64,000 nucleotides of DNA from Chloroflexota bacterium. Its GTDB lineage: Bacteria > Chloroflexota > Anaerolineae > B4-G1 > DUEL01. The translations under genes and the position numbers were made by a program. Under the pieces are notes generated by a model that was not told the DNA's origin, searched no databases, and was given only the letters and a program-made list of their open reading frames with translations. Shown piece by piece: positions 1 through 7,787 of this stretch (the first letter of the stretch is position 1; each line of letters starts with the position of its first letter). The stretch spans positions 334,298 through 398,297 of the forward strand of contig JADBJJ010000027.1 of the NCBI GenBank assembly GCA_014874475.1, in the 5' to 3' direction.

Positions 1-1
1 G

Positions 2-1189
2 GCCCCGCTGGCGGATCAGCCCCAGGTCTGGATGAGCCACGGTGATCGGGTGGAGGTTATGCCCCCGGGCTTTGCCGTCCTGGCCTGCAGCCCCAATTCC
101 CCCATCGCCGCGATGGGAGATCCTCAGCGGCTCCTTTACGGCGTCCAGTTCCATCCCGAGGTCGTTCATACCCCCGCCGGGGGAGAGATTCTCCGCCGAT
201 TCGCCACCGAAATCTGCGGTTGCGCTCCTACCTGGACCCCCGCGGCTTTCATTGAGGAGACTGTTGCCTCCATTCGGTGTCGGGTGGGGGATGGGATGAT
301 TCTCTGTGCGCTCAGCGGTGGGGTGGACTCTGTCGTCACTGCTGCTCTGGTTCACCGCGCTGTCGGCGACCGGCTCACCTGTATCTTCGTCAACACGGGT
401 CTGATGCGCCGGGGGGAGCCGGAGCAGGTGGTACGCACATTTCGGGACCAGTTGGGAATGCCACTGATCGCGGTGGATGCCACTGAGGAGTTCCTGGCGG
501 CGCTGGAGGGGGTGACCGATCCGGAGGAGAAGCGGCGCATTGTCGGCGAGAAGTTCATTCGGGTCTTTGAGCGAGAGGCGGCAAGGGTAGGGCGGGTAGA
601 TTTTCTGGCCCAGGGCACCCTCTACCCCGATGTTATTGAGTCGGCGGCGCCGGACCGTCCCGGAGCCCGTCGGATCAAGACCCATCACAACGTCGGGGGG
701 CTTCCGGAGCGGATGCAGTTACGGCTGATAGAGCCATTGCGGTATCTCTTCAAGGACGAAGTCCGCGCGGTGGGGGAGGCGCTGGGGTTGCCGCCGGGGG
801 TGGTCTGGCGGCAACCGTTCCCCGGGCCCGGGTTGGCGGTCCGCGTGGTCGGCGCAGTGACATGGGAGCGGCTGGAGCGGCTGCGTGCCGCCGATGCCAT
901 TCTGCAGGAGGAACTGGGCCGGGCTGGTCTTCTGCGGACCACCCAGCAGGCCTTCGCCGTGCTCTTGCCGGTCCGCAGTGTCGGCGTAATGGGAGACAGT
1001 CGCTCTTATGAGGAGGTGGTTGCCCTGCGGGTGGTGACCACCGAAGATTTTATGACCGCCGATTGGGCGCGGTTGGATCCCGACTTGCTGGCCCTTCTCA
1101 GCCATCGCATCGTCAACGAGGTTGCTGGAGTGAACCGGGTGGTCTATGATATCACATCTAAGCCCCCAGCGACCATTGAATGGGAGTAG
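2..1189 (+). CDS. guaA: GMP synthase (glutamine-hydrolysing), 5'-truncated
   Basis: Converts XMP, glutamine and ATP to GMP, the last step of guanine nucleotide synthesis. The reading frame is open to the left edge, so the first part of the glutamine amidotransferase domain (including its nucleophilic Cys) lies outside the window; 395 residues are visible. The visible part has the amidotransferase His and Glu in [11 protein letters not shown], the PP-loop SGGVDS of the ATP-pyrophosphatase domain, and a complete C-terminal dimerisation domain ending in [11 protein letters not shown], the usual GuaA C-terminus. The internal ATG at 32 is not the start. It is separated from the next gene by about 140 bp that hold a promoter. 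Confidence 0.96.
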   Translation, partial: APLADQPQVWMSHGDRVEVMPPGFAVLACSPNSPIAAMGDPQRLLYGVQFHPEVVHTPAGGEILRRFATEICGCAPTWTPAAFIEETVASIRCRVGDGMILCALSGGVDSVVTAALVHRAVGDRLTCIFVNTGLMRRGEPEQVVRTFRDQLGMPLIAVDATEEFLAALEGVTDPEEKRRIVGEKFIRVFEREAARVGRVDFLAQGTLYPDVIESAAPDRPGARRIKTHHNVGGLPERMQLRLIEPLRYLFKDEVRAVGEALGLPPGVVWRQPFPGPGLAVRVVGAVTWERLERLRAADAILQEELGRAGLLRTTQQAFAVLLPVRSVGVMGDSRSYEEVVALRVVTTEDFMTADWARLDPDLLALLSHRIVNEVAGVNRVVYDITSKPPATIEWE

Positions 1190-1247
1190 GGTTCAGTCCC
1201 ATTACCTGTGGCTATGAAATTGAAACACACTTGTTGCCGAAGGGCGG

Positions 1248-1275
1248 TTGACTTGTAGGCAGGAAAAGGTATAAT
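1248..1275 (+). promoter_or_regulatory. Sigma-A-type promoter for the DUF4388/GTPase pair
   Basis: TTGACT (1248-1253) and TATAAT (1270-1275) are separated by 16 nt. The expected transcript starts about 45 nt upstream of the DUF4388 ATG. Confidence 0.7.
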
Positions 1276-1328
1276 AGTATCGCTATTTGGCTTCTATGGT
1301 CTGTCGTTTACCCTAAGGGCAGGGATAT

Positions 1329-2165
1329 ATGGCACTGAAAGGTAACCTGCAAGACTTTAGTGCTACCCAGTTACTCCATCTCATCAATCTGGCGCGCAAG
1401 ACGGGGACCCTGGCGGTAGAGACGCCGCAGGACCAGGCTCGCTTCTGCTTCCGCGAGGGCAAACTCATCTATGCCAGCCTGGACGGGCAGGATGACCGTC
1501 TGGTCTCCATCCTGCAGCGGTCGGGGAAAATCACCGAAGAACTGGCCCGCACGATCCGGGCCCGTTCGGACATTAAAGACGACCGCGAACTGGGTGTATT
1601 GCTGAGCAACGCTGGCTATGTCACCCAGAAAGACATTGTGGATAGTGTCCGGAACTATGTTCTGGAGGTCGTCTATAAACTCTTTACATGGCCTGAGGGA
1701 ACATTCCGATTTGAGCCCAATATGCTTCCGGTAGAGGGGCGGATCACGGTCTCCATTGACCTGGAGAACGTGATAATGGAAGGGAGCCGCCGCCTCCGGG
1801 AGTGGGAGCGGCTTCAAGAGGAATTGCCCAATCTGGATATGGCCCTTCGCTTTACCGACCGTCCCGACGCTCGCCTGCGCACCATCAACTTGACGGTGGA
1901 GGAGTGGAGGGTTGTTTCATTTATTAACCCCCGCAACACGATTCGCCAGATTGCTCAGTATAATCATATGAGCGATTTCCAGATTCGGCGGATCGTCTAC
2001 GGACTTCTTCAGGCCGGATTGGTGGAATTGGTTCCGCCGGAAGGTATGGAAATCAAACCGCCACCAGGTGCTCCTGCTCCTGTTGGGTTACCGCCCATAC
2101 AACGACGCCCGGCCGTCAAGCGCAGCATCGTCCAACGACTGATAGATCGCATCCGGGAGTTGTAA
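1329..2165 (+). CDS. DUF4388 (PATAN-type) domain signalling protein
   Basis: 278 residues. The N-terminal ~100 residues (MALKGNLQDFSATQLLHLI...GTLAV...FREGKLIYASL) match the DUF4388/PATAN pattern found in bacterial two-component and gliding-type regulators. A second all-alpha segment (residues ~165-250) ends in a winged-helix-like stretch (IRQIAQYNHMSDFQIRRIVYGLLQAGLVEL). A Pro-rich tail follows. The stop codon directly abuts the ATG of a small GTPase, so the two are probably cotranscribed and functionally coupled. The biochemical role is unknown; an adaptor acting with the GTPase is an inference from adjacency. The SD sequence (AGGG) is weak. Confidence 0.8.
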   Translation: MALKGNLQDFSATQLLHLINLARKTGTLAVETPQDQARFCFREGKLIYASLDGQDDRLVSILQRSGKITEELARTIRARSDIKDDRELGVLLSNAGYVTQKDIVDSVRNYVLEVVYKLFTWPEGTFRFEPNMLPVEGRITVSIDLENVIMEGSRRLREWERLQEELPNLDMALRFTDRPDARLRTINLTVEEWRVVSFINPRNTIRQIAQYNHMSDFQIRRIVYGLLQAGLVELVPPEGMEIKPPPGAPAPVGLPPIQRRPAVKRSIVQRLIDRIREL

Positions 2166-2705
2166 ATGCAGATCGTCAAAATGGTGGTGACGGGCCCCTT
2201 TGCTGCGGGCAAGACGCAGTTCATTCGTTCTATCAGCGAGATAGACGTGGTGGCCACCGAGGCGAAAATCAGCCGCCCAGAGGAGCGGATTAAAGAGGAA
2301 ACCACGGTGGCGATGGACTTTGGGCGAATCACGGTAGATGATGACTTGGTCCTTTACCTTTTTGGTACTCCGGGTCAACGTCGCTTTGAGTTTATGTGGG
2401 AAATTCTCTCGGAAGGGATGCTGGGCTTCGTGGTGGTCGTGGATAGCACCCGTCCGGAGACCTTCCGTGAGGCTCGCGTGATTCTGGATACGTTTCGGAG
2501 TTATGCTCCGACGCCTTATGTGGTGGCGGCAAACAAGCAGGATATGGAGGACGCCTGGTCCCCGGAGGACCTGCGGATTGCCCTGCGGATTGATCCGGCG
2601 GTGAAAGTCCTTCCCTGTGTTGCTACTGATAAGGAGAGTGTCAAGAGCGTCCTTCTGGAATTGTTGTATTCTATTCTGGAGACAATGGACGGCGAGGAAG
2701 GATAG
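2166..2705 (+). CDS. CvnD/MglA-like small GTP-binding protein
   Basis: 179 residues, a single Ras-like G domain. The P-loop is GPFAAGKT (residues ~10-17), the G3 motif is FGTPGQ rather than DxxGQ, G4 is NKQD and G5 lies around ATDK. This matches the COG2229/CvnD group of bacterial Arf/Rab-like GTPases, which usually act with roadblock or DUF4388 partners in signalling or polarity. Thr replaces the usual Asp-adjacent position of G3 (GTPGQ), as is common in this group. It starts immediately after the DUF4388 stop, with GGAG 8 nt upstream. A strong hairpin follows the gene. The cellular output is not identifiable from sequence. Confidence 0.85.
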   Translation: MQIVKMVVTGPFAAGKTQFIRSISEIDVVATEAKISRPEERIKEETTVAMDFGRITVDDDLVLYLFGTPGQRRFEFMWEILSEGMLGFVVVVDSTRPETFREARVILDTFRSYAPTPYVVAANKQDMEDAWSPEDLRIALRIDPAVKVLPCVATDKESVKSVLLELLYSILETMDGEEG

Positions 2706-2718
2706 TCGGCGATCTCAA

Positions 2719-2784
2719 GGCGGGCACCGCCGTCCGTGGGGTCGGTCTGTTCGGACCACGGCCATGGGTGTCCCGCCTTTGTGT
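2719..2784 (+). terminator. Hairpin terminator after the GTPase gene
   Basis: GGCGGG (2719-2724) pairs with CCCGCC (2772-2777), with an inner CCGTGG/CCACGG helix, followed by TTTGTGTT. This is compatible with an intrinsic terminator, although the T-run is imperfect. Confidence 0.6.
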
Positions 2785-2840
2785 TATATAAGCCAGCGGA
2801 GAATTGTAACTCCCTCTTAACCTACTTGCAACGCATTGTT

Positions 2841-2870
2841 TTGAGGCAGGTATCGGTTTTGTGATAAGAT
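2841..2870 (+). promoter_or_regulatory. Putative promoter of the hydrolase operon
   Basis: TTGAGG (2841-2846), 18-nt spacer, TAAGAT (2865-2870), about 32 nt upstream of the alpha/beta hydrolase ATG and its GAGGAGAAGG ribosome-binding site. Confidence 0.5.
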
Positions 2871-2902
2871 AACAGGGGTGACCATACCCGAGGAGAAGGA
2901 CA

Positions 2903-3688
2903 ATGAGTTCCATCGTCACAGATCGGGGAGTCATCCACTATGAGACATATGGTCGGGGACAGCCGGTTATTCTTCTCCATTGCTGGCTGGGCTCGTGGAA
3001 CTATTGGCTGAGCACGATGGAAGTGCTGGCCAATGGGTATAAGACCTACGCGCTGGATTTCTGGGGATTTGGTGAATCGGGAAAGAAGGGTTTACAGTTC
3101 CGGGTGACGGATTATGTGGAAATGGTGACCCAATTTATGGACCAGTTGGGCATCTATCGGGCGCGGGTGATGGGGCATTCTATGGGCGGTACGGTCTCCC
3201 TGAGCCTGGCGTTGGCCCATCCGGAACGGGTGCAGCGGGTGGCGATGGTGGGTTCCCCTGTTACCGGAGACGGTCTGGCACTGATGTTGAAACTGGCCGC
3301 AAAAAAACCTCTGGCTGCTCTGGCATATAGCATTCCTGGGGCTCTGCTCCTGGGGGTCCGTATGGCTTCTCCTTTCCTGACCCGTGACTGGCAGCGCTGG
3401 TCGGAGATGTTTCAGCAAGACCTTTCCCGCACGACCCTTGAATCTTTTCACTATAGTATCGCTTCTCTCCGCCGTACCAACTTGCGCCCTCGCCTACGGG
3501 AGATTAGAATCCCGGTATTGGGTATCTATGGTCGGAATGATCGGATTGTGAATCCCAACCAGGGAGAAATCCTTGCCAGCGGGATTCCTCTGGCTCAGGT
3601 TTCGTATTTTGAGAATTCCGGACATTTCCCGATGCTGGACGAGCCGGAACGGTTTCATCAGACCCTGAGAGAGTTTCTGGATCGGTGA
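2903..3688 (+). CDS. Alpha/beta hydrolase fold protein (paralogue 1)
   Basis: 261 residues with the oxyanion segment HCWLGSW, nucleophile elbow GHSMGGT (Ser ~95), an acid in the YGRNDRIV loop and the catalytic His in NSGHFPMLDEPE. It is a typical small esterase/lipase/acyltransferase-type hydrolase and the substrate cannot be read from sequence. The gene at 13869 is a clear paralogue (shared HYE..GRGQPVI..H.WLGSW.YW). It overlaps the next gene by one base (TGATG), so translation is probably coupled. The SD is GGAGAAGG. Confidence 0.85.
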   Translation: MSSIVTDRGVIHYETYGRGQPVILLHCWLGSWNYWLSTMEVLANGYKTYALDFWGFGESGKKGLQFRVTDYVEMVTQFMDQLGIYRARVMGHSMGGTVSLSLALAHPERVQRVAMVGSPVTGDGLALMLKLAAKKPLAALAYSIPGALLLGVRMASPFLTRDWQRWSEMFQQDLSRTTLESFHYSIASLRRTNLRPRLREIRIPVLGIYGRNDRIVNPNQGEILASGIPLAQVSYFENSGHFPMLDEPERFHQTLREFLDR

Positions 3689-4293
3689 TGGAAGAAACGT
3701 ATATCCCTAACCGATTCGGGCGTTTTCTCCTGATGGCTTTGGAGCAATCGTTGGGCACTCCTGGCTTTCAGGCAGTGTTGGGTCGCGCCGGCCTCCGCCA
3801 TCTATCTGTCTACCCGGCCGACAACCTGGAGAGGAAGTTTCCGGTTGGCCTCATTCCCCGGCTGATGACCGCTCTGGAGGAGATGTACGGGGTGGAAAAG
3901 GGACGGGATCTGGCATTTCAGACCGGACGCGTCTGTTTCCATCTGGGGATTTCCGACTTTGGCCTCCTGGCTGACGCAGTGAGCCTGGTATTTCCTCTCC
4001 TCCCGTCTCCGGTCCGGGCCCGGGTTGGGATAGAGATAGTGGCGGAAGTGTTCAACCGGTTCACCGACGGGAACATTCAGGTCCGGAAGGAAGGCGACCA
4101 TTTCCTCTGGGTGGTAGAGCGTTGCGGTATATGCCAGGGACGGACGTCCTCTTCTCCTTGTTGCTATCTCCTGACCGGTCTGCTCCATGAGACAGTCCAT
4201 TGGGCGATCGGCAGGGATTCCGTCCACGTCACGGAGGTGGCTTGCGCGGCGGCTGGCGGACCCCACTGTGCGATGGAGATAGACCTGGGATGA
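3688..4293 (+). CDS. V4R-domain (4-vinyl reductase-like) protein
   Basis: 201 residues. The C-terminal half has the features of a V4R small-molecule-binding domain: a Cys group (CGICQGR...PCCYLLTGLL) followed by VHVTEVACAAAGGPHCAMEI. The N-terminal 90 residues are helical and resemble regulators that carry V4R at the C-terminus. The ATG at 3688 is preferred over the GTG at 3685 because it overlaps the hydrolase stop codon. V4R domains occur in bacteriochlorophyll and archaeal-type sensory proteins and bind hydrophobic or metal-containing ligands; ligand and output are unknown here. A short hairpin (4300-4320) follows. Confidence 0.65.
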   Translation: MEETYIPNRFGRFLLMALEQSLGTPGFQAVLGRAGLRHLSVYPADNLERKFPVGLIPRLMTALEEMYGVEKGRDLAFQTGRVCFHLGISDFGLLADAVSLVFPLLPSPVRARVGIEIVAEVFNRFTDGNIQVRKEGDHFLWVVERCGICQGRTSSSPCCYLLTGLLHETVHWAIGRDSVHVTEVACAAAGGPHCAMEIDLG

Positions 4294-4341
4294 AAACGTC
4301 CCGCAGGTGAAATCTGCGGGAGGTAGATCATCTGGAGCCTT

Positions 4342-5616
4342 ATGCGGAAGATTATCCTGAGAGACCGTAGGTTTATCCACCCATTCAACGAGCCAGCCCG
4401 CGAACTGCGAGTGCTGAATAAGCCCCTTTGGCTCTATCAGCGGGACCTTCTGGCGCCGTACGTTACCCAGGAGCGGGAGGTGGATTCCTTCAGCGAAATC
4501 GGTCCGGAGCGGGTGGAGACCCTGGTCTATCGGGAGAACCTCTTCTTTGACAAGCCCTTCATTGATACCTTTATCCAGAAAGCCCGCAAACTGGGCAAGG
4601 CCTGCCAGGTTGCTTTTCCTCTGGATGATAAGGCCATCGTCGCCCATGTCCTCCCCCTCCAGCAGACTGTCCGCCGGGAGGGCGACCTCTATGTGGCGGA
4701 TATGTGGTACTTTCCCCACGGCGTTGAGGAAACCGTTCGGCCACTGATTATGCACACCGAGCCCCGCGAGATGGGGTACTATCGGGTCCCCACCCATATG
4801 TCCAACGTCCTGGGGGACCTGGTCTATCAGGTGCCCACGCGAGCGTTCCTGGCGATTGAATCGTGGGTTCATGTCTTGCTGGCCAATATTATCTTCGGCA
4901 TTTTCGCTGAAGCGGCCCGTCTGGATAAGGCCATTGAGGAGAACGTCTGGCTGCAATTGAAACTCTTCTGGCGAGCCCTGCTGGAACAAAAGCAGGTCCT
5001 CTCTTCGTCCGCCGTCGTCAAAATTGGCAAGAACTGCTCTATTGATCCCAGTGCGATCATTCGGGGGCCGACCATTATCGGCGACAATGTGGACATCGGC
5101 CCGGGCGCAGTGGTGGATATTTGTGTCATTGGCAATAACGTCACCATCTCCGATGGTTGCCATTTGATGCTGAGCGTCGTCAGCGATCGTTGTTTCCTGC
5201 CCTTCCGCGCCTCTCTCTTTGAGACTGTCCTGATGGAAGATACGATGGTTGCCCAAAACACCTGCCTGCAATTAGCGTGTGTGGGGCGGAGCAGTTTCAT
5301 CGGCGCCGGGACCACCTTTACTGACTTTAACCTGATTCCCAATCCGCTGCGGACCATACGCGGCGACCGCCTGGCGCCAACGGGGATGGCCGTCCTGGGC
5401 GGATGCGTGGGACACCATTGCCGCATCGGTTCGGGGCTGGTTATCTATCCGGCCCGGACCATAGAGTCGGATAGCATTCTGCTGGCCTCGCCCCGGCGGC
5501 GGGTGGTGATGAAAAATGTCTCCTACGAGGAGAGCGACGCTCAACGCATCCCTGGGGCGACCCGAATGCACCCGCGCCTGTACCCGCGCCTGGATGAAAT
5601 CCGGAGGCAGAAATAA
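4342..5616 (+). CDS. Left-handed beta-helix (hexapeptide-repeat) protein
   Basis: 424 residues. Residues ~225-380 contain repeated hexapeptides ([ILV]-G-x4: IGKNCS-IDPSAI-IRGPTI-IGDNVD-IGPGAV), as in acyl/nucleotidyl transferases of the GlmU C-terminal type. The N-terminal ~200 residues are less typical, and the nucleotidyl-transferase GxGTRM motif of sugar-nucleotide pyrophosphorylases is not visible, so it may be a scaffold or acyltransferase rather than a bifunctional enzyme. It sits between the V4R gene and the AAR-like reductase on one strand. The SD is GGAG 5 nt before ATG. Confidence 0.7.
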   Translation: MRKIILRDRRFIHPFNEPARELRVLNKPLWLYQRDLLAPYVTQEREVDSFSEIGPERVETLVYRENLFFDKPFIDTFIQKARKLGKACQVAFPLDDKAIVAHVLPLQQTVRREGDLYVADMWYFPHGVEETVRPLIMHTEPREMGYYRVPTHMSNVLGDLVYQVPTRAFLAIESWVHVLLANIIFGIFAEAARLDKAIEENVWLQLKLFWRALLEQKQVLSSSAVVKIGKNCSIDPSAIIRGPTIIGDNVDIGPGAVVDICVIGNNVTISDGCHLMLSVVSDRCFLPFRASLFETVLMEDTMVAQNTCLQLACVGRSSFIGAGTTFTDFNLIPNPLRTIRGDRLAPTGMAVLGGCVGHHCRIGSGLVIYPARTIESDSILLASPRRRVVMKNVSYEESDAQRIPGATRMHPRLYPRLDEIRRQK

Positions 5617-5677
5617 CGGGCACGAAGGACGCTGATGGCGCTGGACAGGATACGCAGACCCCACTCCGGAGCCTGAT

Positions 5678-6763
5678 ATGGACTCGTTTGCCTTCATTCT
5701 GCACCCATTGGACCCTAAGGCGGACGTGGCGCGGAAATATCCGAACCTGGCCCGCTTGTTGCCGGTGAGGGCGATCCACTTCCTTTCGCTCTACTGGCCC
5801 CCACTGGTGCTTTCCCATGTCCGGGGTGTTCGCTCCGCTGCCACCGGCCGGGAAGTGGAGGGCTGGCTGCTGGCCTGTCCGCTGACCGCGCGGCGGATGC
5901 TGGAGGTGCCGCCCCGGGTTGCCTACCGGAAAATCATCCAGACCGGGCGTCTGGCGGAGCGGCTGGGGGCCCGCATCCTGGGCCTGGGTGCCTACACTTC
6001 TGTGGTGGGTGATGGCGGGCTGACGGTCGCCCGGGCGTTGCAGATTCCGGTGACCACCGGGGATAGTTATACCGCTGCTCTTTCGGTCCAATCCCTTCTG
6101 GATGCAGCGGCCCAGGTGGGCATTGACCCGGAGCAAGCCATCGTCGCGGTCGTCGGCGCGACAGGGGCCATTGGTAAGGCCTGTGCTCGGTTGTTGGTTC
6201 CTCGGGTGGGCCGCCTGATCCTGGTAGGCCGCCGGGCCGATGCCCTGGAGGCCACGCAGGCTCAACTGGCCGGTGAGGCTGGCCTTCCGGTGGAAGTCGC
6301 CACCGACATCGCCGCTATCCGCTCCGCCGACCTGGTGCTCAGCGCGACCAGCGCGGGGCGTCCTATTATCTTCCCGGAGCACTTGAAGCCGGGGGCTGTC
6401 GTCTGTGATGTAGCCCGCCCCCGGGATGTCTCTATGCGGGTTCACCGGGAGCGGGAGGACGTGCTGGTGGTGGACGGGGGCCTGGTCCAGACCCCTGGCG
6501 GGGTTGGGCTGGGGTTTGATTACGGCCTGCCGCCCGGACTGACCTTCGGCTGTATGGCTGAGACGATAACCCTGGCGCTGGAAGGCCGGTTTGAGGATTA
6601 CACTGTCGGGAAGGAGTTGGATATAGAGCGGGTGCGGGAAATTCAGAAGATAGCGGCTCGGCATGGATTCCACCCAGCCTCATTGCATTGCCTGGACCAT
6701 CCGCTCCCGCCCGAACGGGTTCGCACTGTCGCAGCGTACCGAAAGACAGGGCCGCTGCAGTAG
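5678..6763 (+). CDS. Acyl-ACP reductase (AAR)-like, NADPH-dependent oxidoreductase
   Basis: 361 residues. It closely resembles cyanobacterial long-chain acyl-[acyl-carrier-protein] reductase, which makes fatty aldehydes from acyl-ACP. It has the segment LGAYTSVVGDGG, the TTGDSYTAA motif, a Rossmann GATGAIGK nucleotide-binding loop (~residues 160-167) and a Cys in FGCMAETI at residue ~292, matching the thioester-forming Cys294 region (FACFAEAM) of the Synechococcus enzyme as I remember it. Annotators often call such proteins shikimate-dehydrogenase-like. No aldehyde-deformylating oxygenase is nearby, so alkane synthesis is not indicated; an aldehyde, alcohol or ether-lipid role is an inference. 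Confidence 0.75.
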   Translation: MDSFAFILHPLDPKADVARKYPNLARLLPVRAIHFLSLYWPPLVLSHVRGVRSAATGREVEGWLLACPLTARRMLEVPPRVAYRKIIQTGRLAERLGARILGLGAYTSVVGDGGLTVARALQIPVTTGDSYTAALSVQSLLDAAAQVGIDPEQAIVAVVGATGAIGKACARLLVPRVGRLILVGRRADALEATQAQLAGEAGLPVEVATDIAAIRSADLVLSATSAGRPIIFPEHLKPGAVVCDVARPRDVSMRVHREREDVLVVDGGLVQTPGGVGLGFDYGLPPGLTFGCMAETITLALEGRFEDYTVGKELDIERVREIQKIAARHGFHPASLHCLDHPLPPERVRTVAAYRKTGPLQ

Positions 6764-6812
6764 AGGTCATCTCGCTTTTGCAGGTGTCCACCCGCGAACA
6801 GGGGAGGCAGAT

Positions 6813-7706
6813 ATGAGCAAGCCGAGAATTCTGGTGGTGGAAGACGATTTTGACATCTCCAACATGCTCCGCATCTATTTCCAGAGCCAGGGCTATGAGG
6901 TTGCCGTGGCGCCACGGGGCGGGGACGCGCTGGAGATGTGTCGCCAGCAGTTGCCAAACATCGTCGTTCTGGACATTATGCTTCCGGACATAGATGGCTA
7001 CGAGGTCTGTCGGCAATTGCGGAGCAATTTGCGGACCAGCCACATCCCCATTATCTTCCTGACTCAGAGGGATGAGCGGTCGGACAAGATCCAGGGGTTG
7101 GAACTGGGGGCCGACGACTATATCACCAAGCCCTTTGATGTAGAGGAACTCCGGCTGCGGGTAAAGAACGCCATCGCCCGCGCCACCTACGAGAGTCTGA
7201 CCAACCCCACCACAGGCCTTCCCAGCGCCCGCCTCATTGAGGACCAGTTGCGCCGACTGCTCCGCCGGGATAACTGGGGGATCATCTACATCGGCATAGA
7301 CCGTCTGGAAGCCTTCAAGGAAGCCTATGGTTTCGTCGCCGCCGATGAAGTGCTCCGGTACACCGCGATGATTCTCAGCGAAACCGCTGATACTGTTGGA
7401 ACCCCTGACGATTTCATCGGTCACATCGGCGGGGACGATTTCCTGGTGATCACCCGCAAGGAATTGATTCGTCCGATGGTGCAGAATATGACCCGACGCT
7501 TTTCTGAAGGGGTCGTCACCCATTATGATTTCAAGACCCGCCAGCAGGGATACCTGGTAGTTCGGGATGACCGGGGGAATGAGCAGCGGGTGGGGCTGAT
7601 GGAAATGACCGTTGGAGCGATCTCCAGCGATGATGGCCCCTTTACAGACATCCGGGAGATCACCGAAGCGGCGGCAGCGGCGCGCCGGGAGCGGCGATTG
7701 CCATAG
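6813..7706 (+). CDS. Response regulator with degenerate GGDEF domain
   Basis: 297 residues. An N-terminal receiver (residues 1-120) has the phospho-acceptor in VVLDIMLPDIDG and Lys in TKPFD. A C-terminal GGDEF-fold domain reads IGGDDFLVI (~residues 204-212) instead of GG(D/E)EF, so diguanylate cyclase activity is doubtful; GTP binding or a regulatory role is possible. The start at 6813 is chosen because GGGGAGG lies just upstream and the receiver begins at once; an in-frame upstream extension overlaps the AAR-like gene and is not conserved-looking. It precedes the hybrid kinase and is likely in its pathway. Confidence 0.85.
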   Translation: MSKPRILVVEDDFDISNMLRIYFQSQGYEVAVAPRGGDALEMCRQQLPNIVVLDIMLPDIDGYEVCRQLRSNLRTSHIPIIFLTQRDERSDKIQGLELGADDYITKPFDVEELRLRVKNAIARATYESLTNPTTGLPSARLIEDQLRRLLRRDNWGIIYIGIDRLEAFKEAYGFVAADEVLRYTAMILSETADTVGTPDDFIGHIGGDDFLVITRKELIRPMVQNMTRRFSEGVVTHYDFKTRQQGYLVVRDDRGNEQRVGLMEMTVGAISSDDGPFTDIREITEAAAAARRERRLP

Positions 7707-7787
7707 GGATAACAACATCCTCATCGCTATGGAAGACATTGGGATCAGCGAAACTCTGATGCGCCGTATATGAGATGAATTGAAGAG

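Noticed and set aside
3802..5271. Long open frame on the - strand (about 490 codons)
   Set aside because: It is antisense to the V4R and beta-helix genes, with low-complexity composition and no domain; a GC-rich shadow.
5678..6763. Shikimate dehydrogenase
   Set aside because: Length, N-terminal segment and the Cys in FGCMAETI fit AAR; the shikimate-binding motifs are absent.
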